DNA of 64,000 nucleotides from Conus ventricosus (taxonomy: Eukaryota > Mollusca > Gastropoda > Neogastropoda > Conidae). The position numbers were made by a program, and so were the translations under genes. A model generated the notes under the pieces. It ran no database searches and had not been told where the DNA came from. It saw only the letters and a program-made list of their open reading frames with translations. Each line of letters opens with the position of its first letter. Within the stretch, counting starts at the first letter, position 1. Positions 42,613 to 56,965 of the stretch are shown one piece after another. The stretch lies in the NCBI GenBank assembly GCA_018398815.1, contig CM031614.1, forward strand, positions 52,823,843-52,887,842, written 5' to 3'.

Positions 42613-45135
42613 ACCAATCTCTTACACACCATGCATAGTCTGTGTGTTATCTTACAAATGGACATAGTTTGCTGATTTTAGTGTTTTGGTAATTGGTACA
42701 GAGTGTTTGGGTTTGTTAATGTTCTGATGTGTGGTGTACTGGCACACTTACTCGGCTAATGTGTTGCTCATACAAAGGAAACAACATAGATGAGACAAAG
42801 GACTTAATTATTTTCAGTTATTCGTTTTGTTTTACACATACACCCGCACACACACTCTCTCTCTCTCCCCCTCCCTCCCCCCCCCTCTCTCTCTCTCTCT
42901 CAGATGTGTTAATAATGGAAGTTACTGTTAAAGACACTAAAGCAAAATTATGCGTAAGCAACCAATTCCATATATACACACGCCTGAAAGGATATCATTG
43001 GTCCCGATTGCTGTCTCTCTCTCCTTCCCCTGCCCAAGCATGTGAGAGCTCTTCACATCACACCACCAGGGTTCTTCTTCTAATTCTTTTTCTCCTTCTT
43101 GTTTTTCTAGGTTTTTTGGGTTTTTACTTTTTTAAAATAAAATTATTACTGTCTCAACCAATTTTCAGCCAGAGTTGTTGGTTGGTAGGTTTGTCAGTCA
43201 GCGGATTGTCCCAAACCTTGTCGAGTGATTTTAATGACTCTCGGTAGAAAGATGCAATACAGCCCGGGGACACACCCAGTGAATGTTGGTGTTGGGTGAG
43301 ATCACGTGGGTGGGTGGGTCCTGCTGCTGGTGGAGTCTGGTGGTGGGCTCACTCAGTCACGTCCCTTCTAGTTCCAGCTGTCTTTGTGGGGAGAGGTGTG
43401 TAGCTGAACTTGGAGGGACACAGAACGCCCCACCCCCACCCCCTCTCTGTAATCTTCCACAAAAGGGGGATAATGAGGTGACCTGGCGCCAAAAAAAACC
43501 CCAAGAGTAGATGTCCAGTTTGTAAGTGTATGTGATGACTGGCAATATTGCATCCTGTGAAGCTCAGTTTGCTGTCAGAAATGCATCAGAGATTTGTGTT
43601 TTGTTTTTAAGTTTTTCTGTTTAAGGCAGTGCTGTCCTTCATATGCAAGATGTATGATCCATGATAAGTTGTCAGTGTGTTCTGTCTGTCTGTGGCAGTG
43701 ACAAACAGCCCTTCACTGATAAGCATGTCTTTTAGTAGCTGTCAGGGGGTTAATGATTTTGAACAAAACTTGCACGCTTGTCGATAGCAGCAAAAGGGTT
43801 AATAAACCATTAGAATTGAAAGTGACTGAAAAGAGGGGGAAAAGACCTCGCTAGGAAGTGTTGAGATGCTAATAATCTTTGAAGAATGTCAGTTTACGTC
43901 TGCCAGTGCATCGCAGAGTGTGTTCAGTCCATGAAGTGTGATTGGTTCACACTATTTGTGCAGTGACGTGTGCAATGAAAGTATACTGTAGGCTGAACTG
44001 TTCAGCTGGATGCAGGAATGTCACAAAAACACTGGATGTAAGAATGTGGGAAAACTTTCTATGATAATCAAAAAATGGATCTAGTCTTTTTTTTTTCCAT
44101 TTCATTGCCTTTTTTGTTGTTTTCTTTTTTCTTTTTTTCCTTTTTATCATATTTGTCTTCTTTCTTTTTTTTCTTTTCTTTTTTTTCTTCTGTTTCTTTT
44201 CTTTTTTTTTAATGCTCACGTCCCTCTTCTGTTGTGGAAAAGTGGAATGAACAAATAATATCTCAATTTTTTTTCTAACAGTTTACATCTTTGTAGCGCT
44301 AAGAACAGGAGTGGCTCCTGTAATAGTCAAGATCTCAAGCAGGTAAAATTCTGCTGGAGGATAGTCATGTCATCATTAAATGCTTGTATCCTTTCGTCAG
44401 TTGACTTAAAAGTATTTGAAACAGGTGTCGGCTGATGTTTCATTGATGTAATTTAGGAAATGTTCACACCCCACCCTTCCCTCACCGATGCACACAATCT
44501 AGATGTTTATTTCTACGTCCATGTTTAAATGTTGTGATACTGTAATCCACTGATACAGTGTAGTGCCATTGTCAAACGTTTTCATGAGGATTTAATTCTA
44601 CTACTTTTTTCCTTTTGTGAATACTGATGTCGTAAGCTGTATGCATTGTACTGAGGCTTTAAGTGGTCCTGTGAGTTGCTCACATGTGCTAGCGCAGCTT
44701 AAGTGTATAGATTTGGCAACATGTTGTTTTTTGTACTTGTATTTCTATTCCAGCACAAACTTTGAATGCAGTATTAAATGTATTTTGTGCTTCTTGTGAA
44801 AGTAACTCCGATAAATTTGTACCATATGCATGTATTCAATGCTTCTAATTCAGTATGAAGTCACATGTTCTTTTCCTTTTTCCGTCCTGAGTTTTCTTTG
44901 AACATGGCAACGTTGATGCATTTGTTATCTTGTTTCCGCATTGCTTTCCCTGTGTGTGTGTGGTGTGTGTGTGTGTGTGTGTAGGGGTTGGAGGGTGAGA
45001 GTGGGGTGTGTGCATGCATCCGTGGCTGTGCTTGAAATGACAATGCCATCTATCTTGTGCAGCAGATTTATCAATTTTGTTTTGCTTTGTTTTTCTTCTT
45101 TTTTCCTGTATGTGATAACAGACAGATACTCTGCT
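42613..45135. other. Noncoding, nothing recognised
   Basis: Contains a (CT)n patch at 42,855-42,902, a pyrimidine-rich T tract at 44,085-44,212 and a GT tract at 44,950-44,985. The 172-residue frame at 42,729-43,247 runs through the CT repeat and is not supported. Confidence 0.35.
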
Positions 45136-45137
45136 TA

Positions 45138-45306
45138 CTGGAGTTGCTGTCATGAGGTGGATTGATTAGTGATGTTGGCGTGGAGTTGCTGTCATGAGAT
45201 GGATTGTTAGTGACGTTGGCGTGGAGTTGCTGTCATGAGATGATTGATTAGTGATGTTGGCGTGGAGTTGCTGTCATAAGATGGATTGATTAGTGATGTT
45301 GGCGAT
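45138..45306 (+). repeat. ~44-bp tandem repeat, four units
   Basis: The unit is GGAGTTGCTGTCATGAGATG + GATTGATTAGTGATGTTGGCGT. The four copies differ by 1-4-bp deletions. Confidence 0.9.
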
Positions 45307-45985
45307 GATTTTTGTAAACAGGTCATTAGTTGTGAGCGCTTTTTCTTTCATCATGACCCTGAGGTTGTGTACGTTATATTGGCTAGTGATCTCCAGGAAA
45401 ACTCAGGAAAAGATTTGCACAATGAAACTGACATTGGAATGAGCAAGAACAAGGAGAAGAGATGTCCCATAACTTACACATTATTCACGTCAAATCCTAA
45501 TGTTCCCTTGTTTTTGTAGACTTGTTTTCTTGTTTCAAAGAACGTTTCCTGTAATCATGGACGTCTGCTCCTCATTGTGTCAAGCACCGTTATTGGTCAG
45601 ATTATTAGACATGACATTGATCAGCCGAGGACTCCTTGCGACCATCAGAAAAAATTAATGAACCAGATACAAATGTTGCAAAACTGTAAGAAAATTTTCT
45701 CAGAATGCATAAGACTGTTACTGTCCCTTAAATTGATTGAGAAACAAAACAACACAAAAGTCTAAAAGATACAAGAACTAAAATAAAAAAGAGAAGAAAA
45801 AAAATTTTTTTTAGGTCCACCGATAAAACAAAGCTGGTGTCAAGTTTTAGCAAAAATTACGTCTTTTGATTAAGCAAAGTTGTTGCATGAAATGGTGATT
45901 TAGAAAAAGAGCAGACTGCTTGAATTGAAGAAGAGAAAGGAAGAGGAAGAAAACAGCAACATTTCAAACTCTATGTTCTTCAAAG
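45307..45985. other. Noncoding, nothing recognised
   Basis: Short frames at 45,286-45,519 and 45,577-45,765 lack domains. The end is purine-rich. Confidence 0.35.
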
Positions 45986-45990
45986 CCAAA

Positions 45991-46607
<617 letters not shown>

Positions 46608-46624
46608 TCTGTAAATATTGTATT

Positions 46625-47640
46625 TGTATGTCCTTATGAGTTTGATAAGAAGTCTATATCCCTATGACTTTGGCAGCCAGTCTAAGTCTCCCAATGATTT
46701 TGGCAACACATCTATGAGCCAATGACCTCGGCGTCAAATTGATGTTGACAAAGACTTCGGCAACAAATTTGTGTCCCTATGACAATCTATGCCCTGAGAC
46801 TTAAGACACAATTCTATGATTATGGTTAAGAAAAAAAGAGAGAAAAGACAAATCAATATCCTATGACATGGATAACAGTTCTATGTCCCAAAGACTTTGG
46901 TAGCCAGACCTTGGAAACAAATCCATGTCCCTATGTAGTTTAAGAAGTAAATGTATGATCCAGAGACTTGGGTAATAGATTTATATCTCAGTCAATGGTA
47001 ACAAAATTGTTTCTGTGACTTAAGTAACAGACCTGTGTCCTGATGGCTTAGACAACAAATCTGTGGCCCTCTGACTTGGTAACAAGTCTGTGGCCCTCTG
47101 ACTTTGGTAACAAGTCTGTGGCCTTTGGACTTGGCTAACAACTTTGATAACAAATCTTTTACTCCTATAACTTCAGTAACAAACCTGTGCCCTATGACTT
47201 TGGTAAAAATCTATGCCACCTATGATTTTGGTAACAACTATGGTAACACATCTGTGCCCCTATGACTTTGGTAACAGATGTATGCCCCTGTGACTTTGGT
47301 AACAAAATCCAGTGACATAAGTAACAAATCTAAGTCCCTGTGACTTATGTAACATCCATGTCCTCATGGCTGGCATCAAGTCTGTGATTGTGGTAACAAA
47401 TCTGTGTCCCAATAATTCAACAAACACATCTATGTCCCAGTGATTCTGGTAGCAAATCTATGTTTCAATGACTTAAAAACAAAGCCATGGCCCTGTAACA
47501 TAAATAACAAAACGATGTCCCAATGACTTGGGTAACAATCCATCTGCACACATTGTTAATGACAAAGCTGACAAACCTATGTCCCTTTGAGTTTGATAAC
47601 AAATCTTTGTGCTTATCACTGGCAACAAATGTCTAACTTG
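46625..47640 (+). repeat. Degenerate ~30-35-bp tandem repeat (~1 kb)
   Basis: Some thirty strongly diverged units follow the pattern TATGTCCCTATGACTTTGGT + AACAAATCTG. The best-preserved stretch is 47,000-47,340. Divergence is far higher than in the other arrays, indicating an old, non-homogenised array. Confidence 0.8.
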
Positions 47641-50600
47641 AGATATTCACATGTTTATATTGTTCATTTATTCATAATTGTTTGTTTTTTTGTGTTTGGT
47701 GAATAAACATGATAATTTTGTAATAAATCTTTCTTTCCTTTTTTTCTTTAAATCATGTTTGTGTGTTTCAAGATGAGTAACTTTTAGTCTTCACCATACA
47801 TTGTTTTCCTCTGTCTCGTATCAACTGGTCAGGTTTGTAAAGACTAAACTTCTGCAACTATGTTGCATACGGTTAAGATATGCAAGTTGTTTCTACTTTT
47901 CTGCTGATCAAAATTAGTAGAGAAAAGTGTTGTTTTTCATATTTAGAATCAAAACTGATTTCCAGTGATGTGAACTATCACCCTTTGACTTCAGATTGTG
48001 GTGTGAAATGTGGAGGGATGTTTAACCAATGGCATGCTTTCACTGTGCTGCACTTGGAGCGTTAACTTTGTGATCAAAGCCAGCTCCCACTTTGGGAGAA
48101 GGTTCCTTCTTTAGAGAGTGTTTTCTAGCAAACCCTCTGTTGATGACAGTTTTATGATTTCAATCTTGGCATACAAGAAGACTGTGTGTATGTGTGTATG
48201 TGTTGTTTGTGTGTGTTTGTTTATGTGCTTTATCACTTTAAATAGCTTTTTTTTTTTGGAAACAAGGTTTTGTTATACTCAGCGTATTGTTGGACTTTGT
48301 TCATATTGCAGCAATGGATTTTCTGTTCAAATGTTGCGTTAATGGACTTTCTCTTGACTTGGTGTTGTGGCTACTGTTGTACCTTAACATAATTAAGCCT
48401 CGTCTCTCGTCATGCATTAATGTGTCACACTTTTGTTACAGGTTGAAAGTGTATGATCCAAATGGTTTCTCAACATGTCACGTTGTGTTGTTATTGTTAT
48501 TACTCTGTGGGAGGGGATTCCTTCGTGGGTTCACTTCCATACAAACCAGCGACAGATGGGAATCCTTTCAACCTGGTGATTTTAATCAGAGCATTGTACG
48601 TCTCTGTTAGTTATAGTAAGCAAAACCTTTTAGATCAGTGCTTTGATTTACATGGAGCAAAAGTTTTCTTTGGTTCATTTAAAAGTATAGTAATCAAACG
48701 CTTACGTGAGGTACTCAAAAGATATTTGAAAACAAAACAAAAACACAGCATCAAACATGTTCAGACTGAGGGATGGTGTCTTCTTGTTAAAGAGGGTTTT
48801 TTTTTTTTTTTTACACATCCTTGTGTTCAGGACTTGTTCTCCGTTTTCCTCAGCAATTTCTTCCAGACTGCCTCTGTTCGTTTTGTACTCCGATACCCCG
48901 GTCTTCTGGAAGATGTGCATGAACAAAGAAATGATCTTGCTGCTGTTGATTTTTCTTTCTTTCTTTTTTTCCTATCATCTTTCCGCTTGCTCATCCGGGT
49001 CATTGAAGGGCACGGCTCTCACAGACAGTACCTTGGTTCCAGTCTGGTTGGCATGCTCAGCAGATAAGTGTTATGTAAACACAAAGGGGAGGGCCTGGCG
49101 GTCCGTCCTTCAGCCTCATGTAGGTGTGGACTTAACATAACAGCTATCTATAGGTGTAGACTTGAATCTTGAGGCAACAGCTACATGTAGACATAAACCT
49201 TGATGGAATAACTATCTGTAGGTTGTGGACTTAAACTTGAGTGTAACAACTATCTTACTCTTGCTGAAAAAGAACTACCAAATTCATACAGAATGCACAA
49301 GTGCACAACTGCTTGCATCGAAGACTGCTTATATACGTCTTGTTGCAAGACAAAGAGAGAATGACGTATAGATTTTACAGGCAGTACAGTTTGACTTAAA
49401 AGTCTTCTGCAGGCAGTGTAAAAAAGACAAAGAGAGAATGACGTATAGATTTTACAGGCAGTACAGTATGACTTAAAAGTCTTCTGCAGGCAGTGTAGTT
49501 TAGGGTCCCACATTAACAAGTTATGACTTACGTTCACTTCATAGAATCACCTCGGGCAGCTGGTTTATCATGGAAACTATTTCTCATTAATGCAAAATAT
49601 ACATTCTCTGTGTTTTGTCTCTTACGTCTTACAGGTTTTTAAAACTACTTCAGCAATTTTGACTGAAGAAAAACATTTCATAGGTCTGATCAACTTTGTA
49701 AAAAAAAATAAAGAAATAGTCCTTATTATGTTATGATCTGTATTTGCTGACTGAACTTAGGGAGAGGAATGAAGTGTTGTCCAGGTTTTCGTTGAAGTCG
49801 TCTGTGATAGTATTGGGCAAGACTAGCAGTTTGCATTTTGTTAACCACTATATCCAGGGTTGTTCCAATCGTTTGTTCACAGCATTGGGCGAACAAGTTT
49901 GTAGAATGTTGGCAACCATGCATATATGCGTACTTACATACACTCACAGTAGAAACATATCTTGTATATTATGTGAATAATTATTTCCTCTCGGCAGTAT
50001 TTTTCACAGAGGTTTATAAGTTTTGGTTGTTTCGTATGACTGCTCTGAGGTTTTCAATTGCTTGGCAATCATTTCATTTTTTTTTTTTTTAACAACATTT
50101 TGTCTTTGTTGTTTATTGCTTTTTCCCAGTTTGACCTTTTTCCTACATGTTGACAGACAGATGGAAGGCCATCTGGGCTATGGTGAGCAAAGACTAAAGA
50201 AAACAAAAAAAGATAGACTTGCTGAGGTTTTGTTTTGAGGAAGCCGAGTGGTATTTCGTACACGATTCTTCTTGTGTCACTTTCTCATCGATCATCAGTT
50301 GGAGAAGCTCTGTCAGTGACCAGGTTTGTTATGAATGAAAACCTTGACGAACCTGCTTAATACTTTTCACCACCATTGCAAGACTGCGTTTTGTTTTTCC
50401 CTCCGACATATACACAGCAAATCAGCAAATGACACATCTACAGAGTTTGGATTTAATCTGTAAGTGGGTTTTGTTTGGGTTTTTTGGTGGCGTCTTTCCA
50501 GTGATGTTAAGTTAGCAGTTAGTGTGCACTTTTGGTGTTTGGTCCGAGAGACTTTCGTGTAGCTCTGCATGACTTCTCTTTGGCTTCACAGCATTGTCAG

Positions 50601-51323
50601 GAGAGCAGAAAAGAGCATCATCGGAAAAAAAAGGAAAAAAAAAGCTATTAGTATAAGGCATTTGTTTTCTAATGTATTTATTAACTCTATAGACGATTCT
50701 TTTGACCTCCAGTTCCAAGGCAACAAGAGTTACGGTTTAGCTGATTTGGAGAGAGGTTTTCACTTTGAATTCATAGACTGTTGTGAAAAAAAGTTTGTTT
50801 CTTTGTCATGAGAATATGTATTCCATTTCTACAAATTCTATATAGCCTGATTGTGAAAGATGCCCAATCATGTTTGTGTGTGTGTATATATATATATATA
50901 TATGTGTGTGTGTACTTGTACTTATACTTTGTTTCTCATATCTTCTCTTGCCTCACCATTCTTTTTTTTTTTTTTTAAACTTTGTGACTTTGACTGTTTG
51001 GTGGATTAATTTGCTGCAATGTATTGATTTTTCAATCATAAGTCTGTGATAGGCAATTCAATTGAGAAGTTTCAATCTCTGTTTCATTATATACCATTTC
51101 GTGTGTGTACATAACCAATAAATGTTGACACCGATATCATTCAGTAGCCTGGGTTATTTGTTTAGGTGCATAATTGTTTGAGTGTGTGTGTTTGTGTGTA
51201 TGTCCAAGCACACACACAACAAACGCACATTTTTATGTATGTACTCATTTATATACATCTTCAACTCAAGCCTTACTAACACAGTAACCTGGTCTATACT
51301 TTCAGACAAAAGCGGTTTTTTTC
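47641..51323. other. Noncoding, T-rich; small duplications; possible poly(A) signals
   Basis: No protein family was recognised in any frame, including the 204-residue frame at 48,453-49,067, which reads through T-runs. A 77-80-bp direct duplication lies at about 49,350-49,500 (AGAGAATGACGTATAGATTT, then ACAGGCAGTACAGT twice). AATAAA occurs at 47,702-47,707, 47,722-47,727 and 51,117-51,122. The unique T-rich texture would suit a long 3' UTR on the + strand, but no gene body is attached to it. Confidence 0.35.
51117..51122 (+). promoter_or_regulatory. Possible poly(A) signal AATAAA
   Basis: AATAAA in the context ACATAACCAATAAATGTTGA, at the end of a long T-rich unique region and shortly before the SINE insertion. 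Only the hexamer supports it. Confidence 0.2.
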
Positions 51324-51334
51324 CCCATGGTAAT

Positions 51335-52187
51335 TTTTTTTTTTTTTTTTTTTTTGCTGTCCCAACTTCTGCGCCACCTCAGAGGCAGTGCACCCACACC
51401 GCTCATTCCGACACCCCGTCCACAGCTACAGCCCGGTCGGCCCCGCCGCAACCCAGGCACCGGCAATCCACAAGGGGCAGGCAATGTCGAGTCGTCAAGA
51501 GGCATCCCACCGGAGAAGACACTGCACTGCTGCCGAGTCACTTCAGTGGTGTTCAGTGGCGCCTGTTCTGATCTAACATACGCAGGACACCACCTACTAA
51601 GCCCCCTACCGACGACAATAATTGCTTAGTCGCGGAGCCGGCGTGAGTGAGCTCTCCCTCCGGAGGGCGCCACCACGTCCGTCCGACAGCCCCCATGGAC
51701 TCGCCGATACCGGTGACCCCCACGGAACCAAACCAAGGCCACAGACGTGGAGAGGACATCGAAACTGAGGTCACCATGAGAGCAGGGCATGAAGGGCCAC
51801 AGAATTTGAGACTTTTTTTTAATGCTGATCGATGAGAATGAGGATGATTAAGATGATGCTACGGATTTCCATTTCGGTCTGAGACTACATGACAGGGCTG
51901 TACTCTACGCTTCCTTTCATAATATATCCCGGCGTCAACCAGGCCCGAGAGATACAGGCACCTGCAGTGTTGGTCAAGAAATTTGAGCAACACTCTCAGA
52001 AACGCATCCATTAAGTGGATGAAACGCGACTGTGTGGTCCCAGTCTTCCCAACTGAGTCCGCAGCAAACTCAACTCTGGGTAGGAGCCGGTCGGGGCAGA
52101 AAAACCCACATGACTCTGATGGGATTCGAACCCACGACCTCCCAGCCAGGAGTCCGCGACGCTAACCACTTCGCCACGTCGGCTGGT
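51335..52187 (-). mobile_element. Complete tRNA-headed SINE (853 bp) with A-tail and 11-bp target-site duplications
   Basis: CCCATGGTAAT occurs at 51,324-51,334 and 52,188-52,198, exactly bracketing the element. Read on the minus strand it begins ACCAGCCGACG, with an A box TGGCGAAGTGG (52,177-52,167) and a perfect B box GGTTCGAATCC (52,132-52,122), and ends in about 21 A (51,355-51,335). This is therefore a target-primed retroposon and not a tRNA gene. At 853 bp it is long for a SINE. Its body contains modules that recur alone at 22,196-22,480 and 26,090-26,340. It encodes no protein and presumably depends on a LINE partner, which is not identified here. Confidence 0.88.
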
Positions 52188-52198
52188 CCCATGGTAAT

Positions 52199-52534
52199 AT
52201 TTCATGCACACCAAAAACAGAACTTTGATGCATTACAGAAAAGTAAATTATATAGTAACAAAATGACAACACGGTGAATTCAATATAACAAAGAAAAAAT
52301 TATGTTAAAGTTCTGATGGAATCGTTTCAGATATAACATCTTATATTGTGCATACAGACTCAAAGATAGAAAATTTTGGTAAGCAATGTATTGAGGTGAG
52401 CTGTATGGATAAACAGGACATCCATTTGTCGTAAGTATCTATGCTTGGTTGACACGAAAATGTATGGCACCCCAGCAATGCATAAGTGACACATCTTGCA
52501 AGTTACTTTAAAATGTGCATGAATATGGCACACA

Positions 52535-52565
<31 letters not shown>

Positions 52566-53545
52566 AACACAAAAGCACACACACACACACACTCGTATAA
52601 GAAGAAGATAGAAAAACGCCTCCAAATACATCCACAGTTGTCATTCTTTTTATTATTCCAAAGCGAAACTATTTATGTATGTGTATGAGTGTGTTTGTGG
52701 GTGTGTGTAAATCAACATACATGTATATGTGTCTTTATATTATTCAGCAGTGCTAGATGGTAAGAAAAAGCCAACTTGGGTTCTACAGTATCATTATGCC
52801 ATGATCAAATTAACAAAGTATAGGAACAAGCAGGAGGATTTACATGAACACAGAGTGTCGATGATAACAAAGGAAAATAAATAATGTATTGCAAAAAGAA
52901 AAAGAAGAGAGGAGCTGGTGTGAGTTGTTCATAGCAAGAGAAGAGAAAAAAAAAGGGAAAAAAACCAACACACAATTGTAAGTCACTGGCGCTTGATATG
53001 TCGTCCAAAAAAATGTTCGCCTCTCCTCCCCCCAGCCTTCCTCTCACAAAGAATATCACACAATCCTACAAAAAAAAGTGAAAAGAAAGATAGATGTACA
53101 TCACAACCATTGTTATAGTGACAGTTTTGAACAATGCTTCGTCCAGTATGTACAAACAAAATCAAAAACGAAAATTATATTCACAGTAATTATTTCATTA
53201 TCTGGAAGAAAAAATATGAAATGAAAAAAAACCTTTACAGAAAACTGAAGTAAAAATATTCCTGTTCAGCAATGGGGAAGGGGGGGAGGGGATAATGTAA
53301 TTAATTATCAAGACTTGACTGACCTACTCTCTTAAATGATAACAAGCACAGGCACAACATATAACCACCATAGTAAAAATATGATCATTGTTGTACTTAA
53401 CCATTCTGCTTTCCCAAATTTCATCCAAATTTCCTCTCTCCTGAGTCAGAATAGTCCGGAATGTTGTTGAGTGAATCATTTTGGACTGGGGGCCTAGGAG
53501 CAGGCAGCACTTCAGCACACACATAGGCAAAGCAGCAGGGAATGA
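52199..53545. other. Noncoding, nothing recognised
   Basis: CA microsatellites at about 52,530-52,592. A minus-strand AATAAA (TTTATT on +, near 52,650) might mark the end of a minus-strand transcript, but no exons support one. Confidence 0.3.
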
Positions 53546-53548
53546 ATG

Positions 53549-53668
53549 GAGTGGCCCCAGTCTACAACATACAAAGCAGTTATCTTTCCTTAGAAGAACA
53601 CTACTAATAAGAGTGGCCCCAGTCTACAACATACAAAGCAGTTATCTTTCCTTAGAAGAACACTACTA
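53549..53668 (+). repeat. Near-perfect 60-bp direct duplication
   Basis: GAGTGGCCCCAGTCTACAAC...CTTAGAAGAACACTACTA occurs at about 53,549-53,608 and 53,610-53,668 with almost no differences, indicating a recent tandem duplication. Confidence 0.9.
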
Positions 53669-56040
53669 AGTACAAACTGGCCACCGATCCCAATACACAC
53701 ATTTTTCTAAGCATATTTTTTTTTCTACAGTCCTAATGGTGCAGTTAGTACTGTCGACACAGCATTTCAACTAGCAGCTCTCCCCGGCAACACAACCAAA
53801 TCTGGCTGTACACAGATGTCACTTTACCACCTTTGACTACAATAGATTATGCAAGTTCATACTGCAACAAGTAAGGCGCTACAAGGATCCTACCATTTTC
53901 AATTATACTTTCCATCTCTGGTTTAGCTCTGCTTTTGATTTCATTCCAAGTGTTTCAGTGGTCAAGTTAATATGTACTAATCAATTTCAGCTCCATTTCA
54001 AACTTAACCCCCTGCACTTACAACTATATTTATGTGTTGTCTTCAAGTTCTGTTTCTATGCAACTCCTGTCACAATTTTCTATGACAAGTTTCGTATTGG
54101 TAGTAAAATGAATTCTATATGCTGAAAATAATCATGCCACTCTTCAATAATCGTGCAAGTCTTTCCACTGCACAAAGCTACGACCTGTATATGCCTTTCT
54201 TCTGCATCTGCACTCATACAAATTTGGAGTGCGTGTCAATAAGAACACACGCTCACATCCCCATTAATGTGCTTGCTTCTGGACTTGCACAAATGATTTT
54301 TCGGTAATGCTCGCATCAAGAGAGGGGCTCACTACTGAATGGCAACTGATAATTACAAGTTAAACCACCTGTGGTGTGAGACCTTCACAGCTTGAAAACC
54401 CTCTCCTGTCCACCCAGTGGTGAATGGATATAATATGATTCAGTTCAGGGGCGGTTTAGGCAGAGTAAAGTTGGGCTCTGCCTTCTGTTATGCCTTACTG
54501 TAGACACAGTGAACTCGACCAAATCACTGCTCCTACAGCCGAAAAGCTAAGGAACTTTTTAACTTGCATTAGTGGTGCGTGTCACAGTTCCAGTCAAATC
54601 ACGAAAGCAGTCGTTACCATGTCCTTTCGCGTATTCTCCAGTATGCTCCAGCCGCCTGTGGCTACTTCTGAATAAGGACCAATACACAGTAATTTTCATA
54701 GATTACATGTCAACGACTACCATCCTACAGATACAACAATAATGTACAAAAGCCCAAGGAAGCACAGGCCAACCAAACACAATGAAAGCAGTTCATGTGT
54801 TGCTCCAGGTCTGGGACGTTTCACTGTAACCCATGACACAGTTCATCATCAGCTTTCTCCCTGCAAGCTGGGGCATGAAAGAAAAACAGTTTTACCCAGA
54901 CACTTTGTTTTGTTCAATGGCAGTGGTCTAGCGACAATCACGCAACACATACACACTCACAGTTACTGGCATCCGAGGTGTATCTTAGAGGAGATATTCC
55001 AACAGACAGGAACACACACCCCCTGCCCCATCCCTAATAAGAAGGGAAAAAAAGGCAATATATTCATTAATACATTCCTCTCCACCCAATTACATCATCT
55101 TTTTAAAGTTGCTCCCAGAAACTTTCCAATCAATTCATATTTTCCCCCCCAAGTTTGCTCCCCCCAAAATTTTTTTTAAACAATTTATAAACTCCCCCCC
55201 CCAAAAAAAAACTTTCAAACAATTTATAAGTCGCTTCACAAACAAATTTGAAAGTCTTCGTACAATTCATCTTTTGTCGAACATTTCAAATTCTTTGAGA
55301 CTTACCACACATCTCTCAGCAAGTCTTCTGCAATCAGTCCTGTACACTGCAGAAACCAACTCGTGTCTATGGCAAACGTTTCTCTCTCTTGGAGCACTGA
55401 TCACTCCTTTGCATAAAACCTTTTACCAGTTTAAAGATTTTGCATTCAATGTGTATCGTTCAGTTCCATGTGCAAATCTTTTCCAATGCAAACTCTGCAT
55501 AAACTTACCTTTCTTTCAAACCATTGGAAAACTTTCCCAGCCTTTCAAACCTTCGCTGATTTATATCATGTAGAAATGTGAAACATTACTTACTTCATGA
55601 CATTTAGAAATGTAACCCTTTCTCAAACCATATCACATAACAATGTGACATGTTCTCAAGATAACCACATACAGACCTTGAGGGATAGAGCAAGGCATCA
55701 ACACTGCCGCTCCAGAATCCACCAATCAACACACAGCATCTCCGCCCAGTCGGCAGCAAACGACAGCAACAAGGAAGACGACACGGAGAACCTGAGTACA
55801 GAATAAGGCTCCTCCCCCTTCCCTCCCCAATGCATTCTACTCAGCAGTTAATTCTATGGCGCAGCAACAAAGAGAAAAGCCGTCAATGACTGAAGCGAGC
55901 AAGGTAAAATTCCTACGTCTCACATGGTAGCCAGCAAAATCATCAAAAAAAATGTACTTTCTATGGCAAACACACAATCACAGATCAACAGAAAACGTTA
56001 GCAGTCCAGTGTTCATTCAACAGGAAAACCTCAGTCTGCT
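53669..56040. other. Noncoding, nothing recognised
   Basis: C- and A-run patches occur at 55,140-55,215. Frames of 145 and 154 residues (54,742-55,179; 55,109-55,573) have no recognisable domains. Confidence 0.35.
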
Positions 56041-56044
56041 GCAG

Positions 56045-56965
56045 TCACACAGAGATAACTCTCCAAGATTCATCACACTGCACTGTAGCGTACACACAGA
56101 GTAACTCTCCAACATTCCTCAACAGCACTGTAGCAGTACACACAGAGATAATCTCAACATCGATCACACAGAACTGTAGCAGTAACACAGAGATAACTCT
56201 CCAACTTCCTTCACACCGAAACTGTTGCAGTACACACAGAGATAACTCTCAACATTCCTCACACGTACTGTAGCAGTACACACAGAGAAACTCTCCAACA
56301 TTCCTTCACACGTACTGTAGCAGTACACACAGAGATAACTCTCAAGAGTCCATCACACCGTATGTAGCATACACACAGAGATAACTTCCAACATTCCATC
56401 ACACAGAACTGTAGCAGTACACACAGAGATAACTCTCCAACATTCCATCACACACAACTGTAGCAGTACACACAGAGATAACTCTCCAACATTCCTCACA
56501 CCGACTGTAGCAGTACACACAGAGATAACTCTCCAACATTCCATCACAGAACTGTAGCAGTACACACAGAGATAACTCTCCAACATTCCTTCACACACAA
56601 CTGTAGCAGTACACACAGAGATAACTCTCCAACATTCCTTCACACCGTACTGTAGCAGTACACACAGAGATAACTCTCCAACATTCCTTCACACCGTACT
56701 GTAGCAGTACACACAGAGAAACTCTCCAACATTCCTTCACACCGTACTGTAGCAGTACACACAGAGATAACTCTCCAACATTCCTTCACACCGTACTGTA
56801 GCAGTACACACAGAGATAACTCTCCAACATTCCTTCACACCGACTGTAGCAGTACACACAGAGATAACTCTCAAGAGTCCATCACACCGTACTGTAGCAG
56901 TACACACAGAGATAACTCTCCAAATCCTTCACACCGTACTGTAGCAGTACACACAGAGAAAACCA
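56045..56965 (-). repeat. ~46-bp minisatellite (~20 units)
   Basis: Read on +, the unit is CTGTAGCAGTACACACAGAG + ATAACTCTCCAACATTCCTTCACACCGTA. Variants are CATCACACAGAA and CAAGAGTCCATCACACC. The first ten units carry many one-base deletions; the rest are regular. Minus-strand frames such as 56,353-56,643 are repeat artefacts. Confidence 0.93.

Noticed and set aside
52115..52187. tRNA gene on the minus strand with perfect A and B boxes
   Set aside because: It begins exactly at a target-site duplication and is continuous with an 853-bp body ending in an A-tail, so it is the head of a SINE. The cloverleaf stems are also imperfect.
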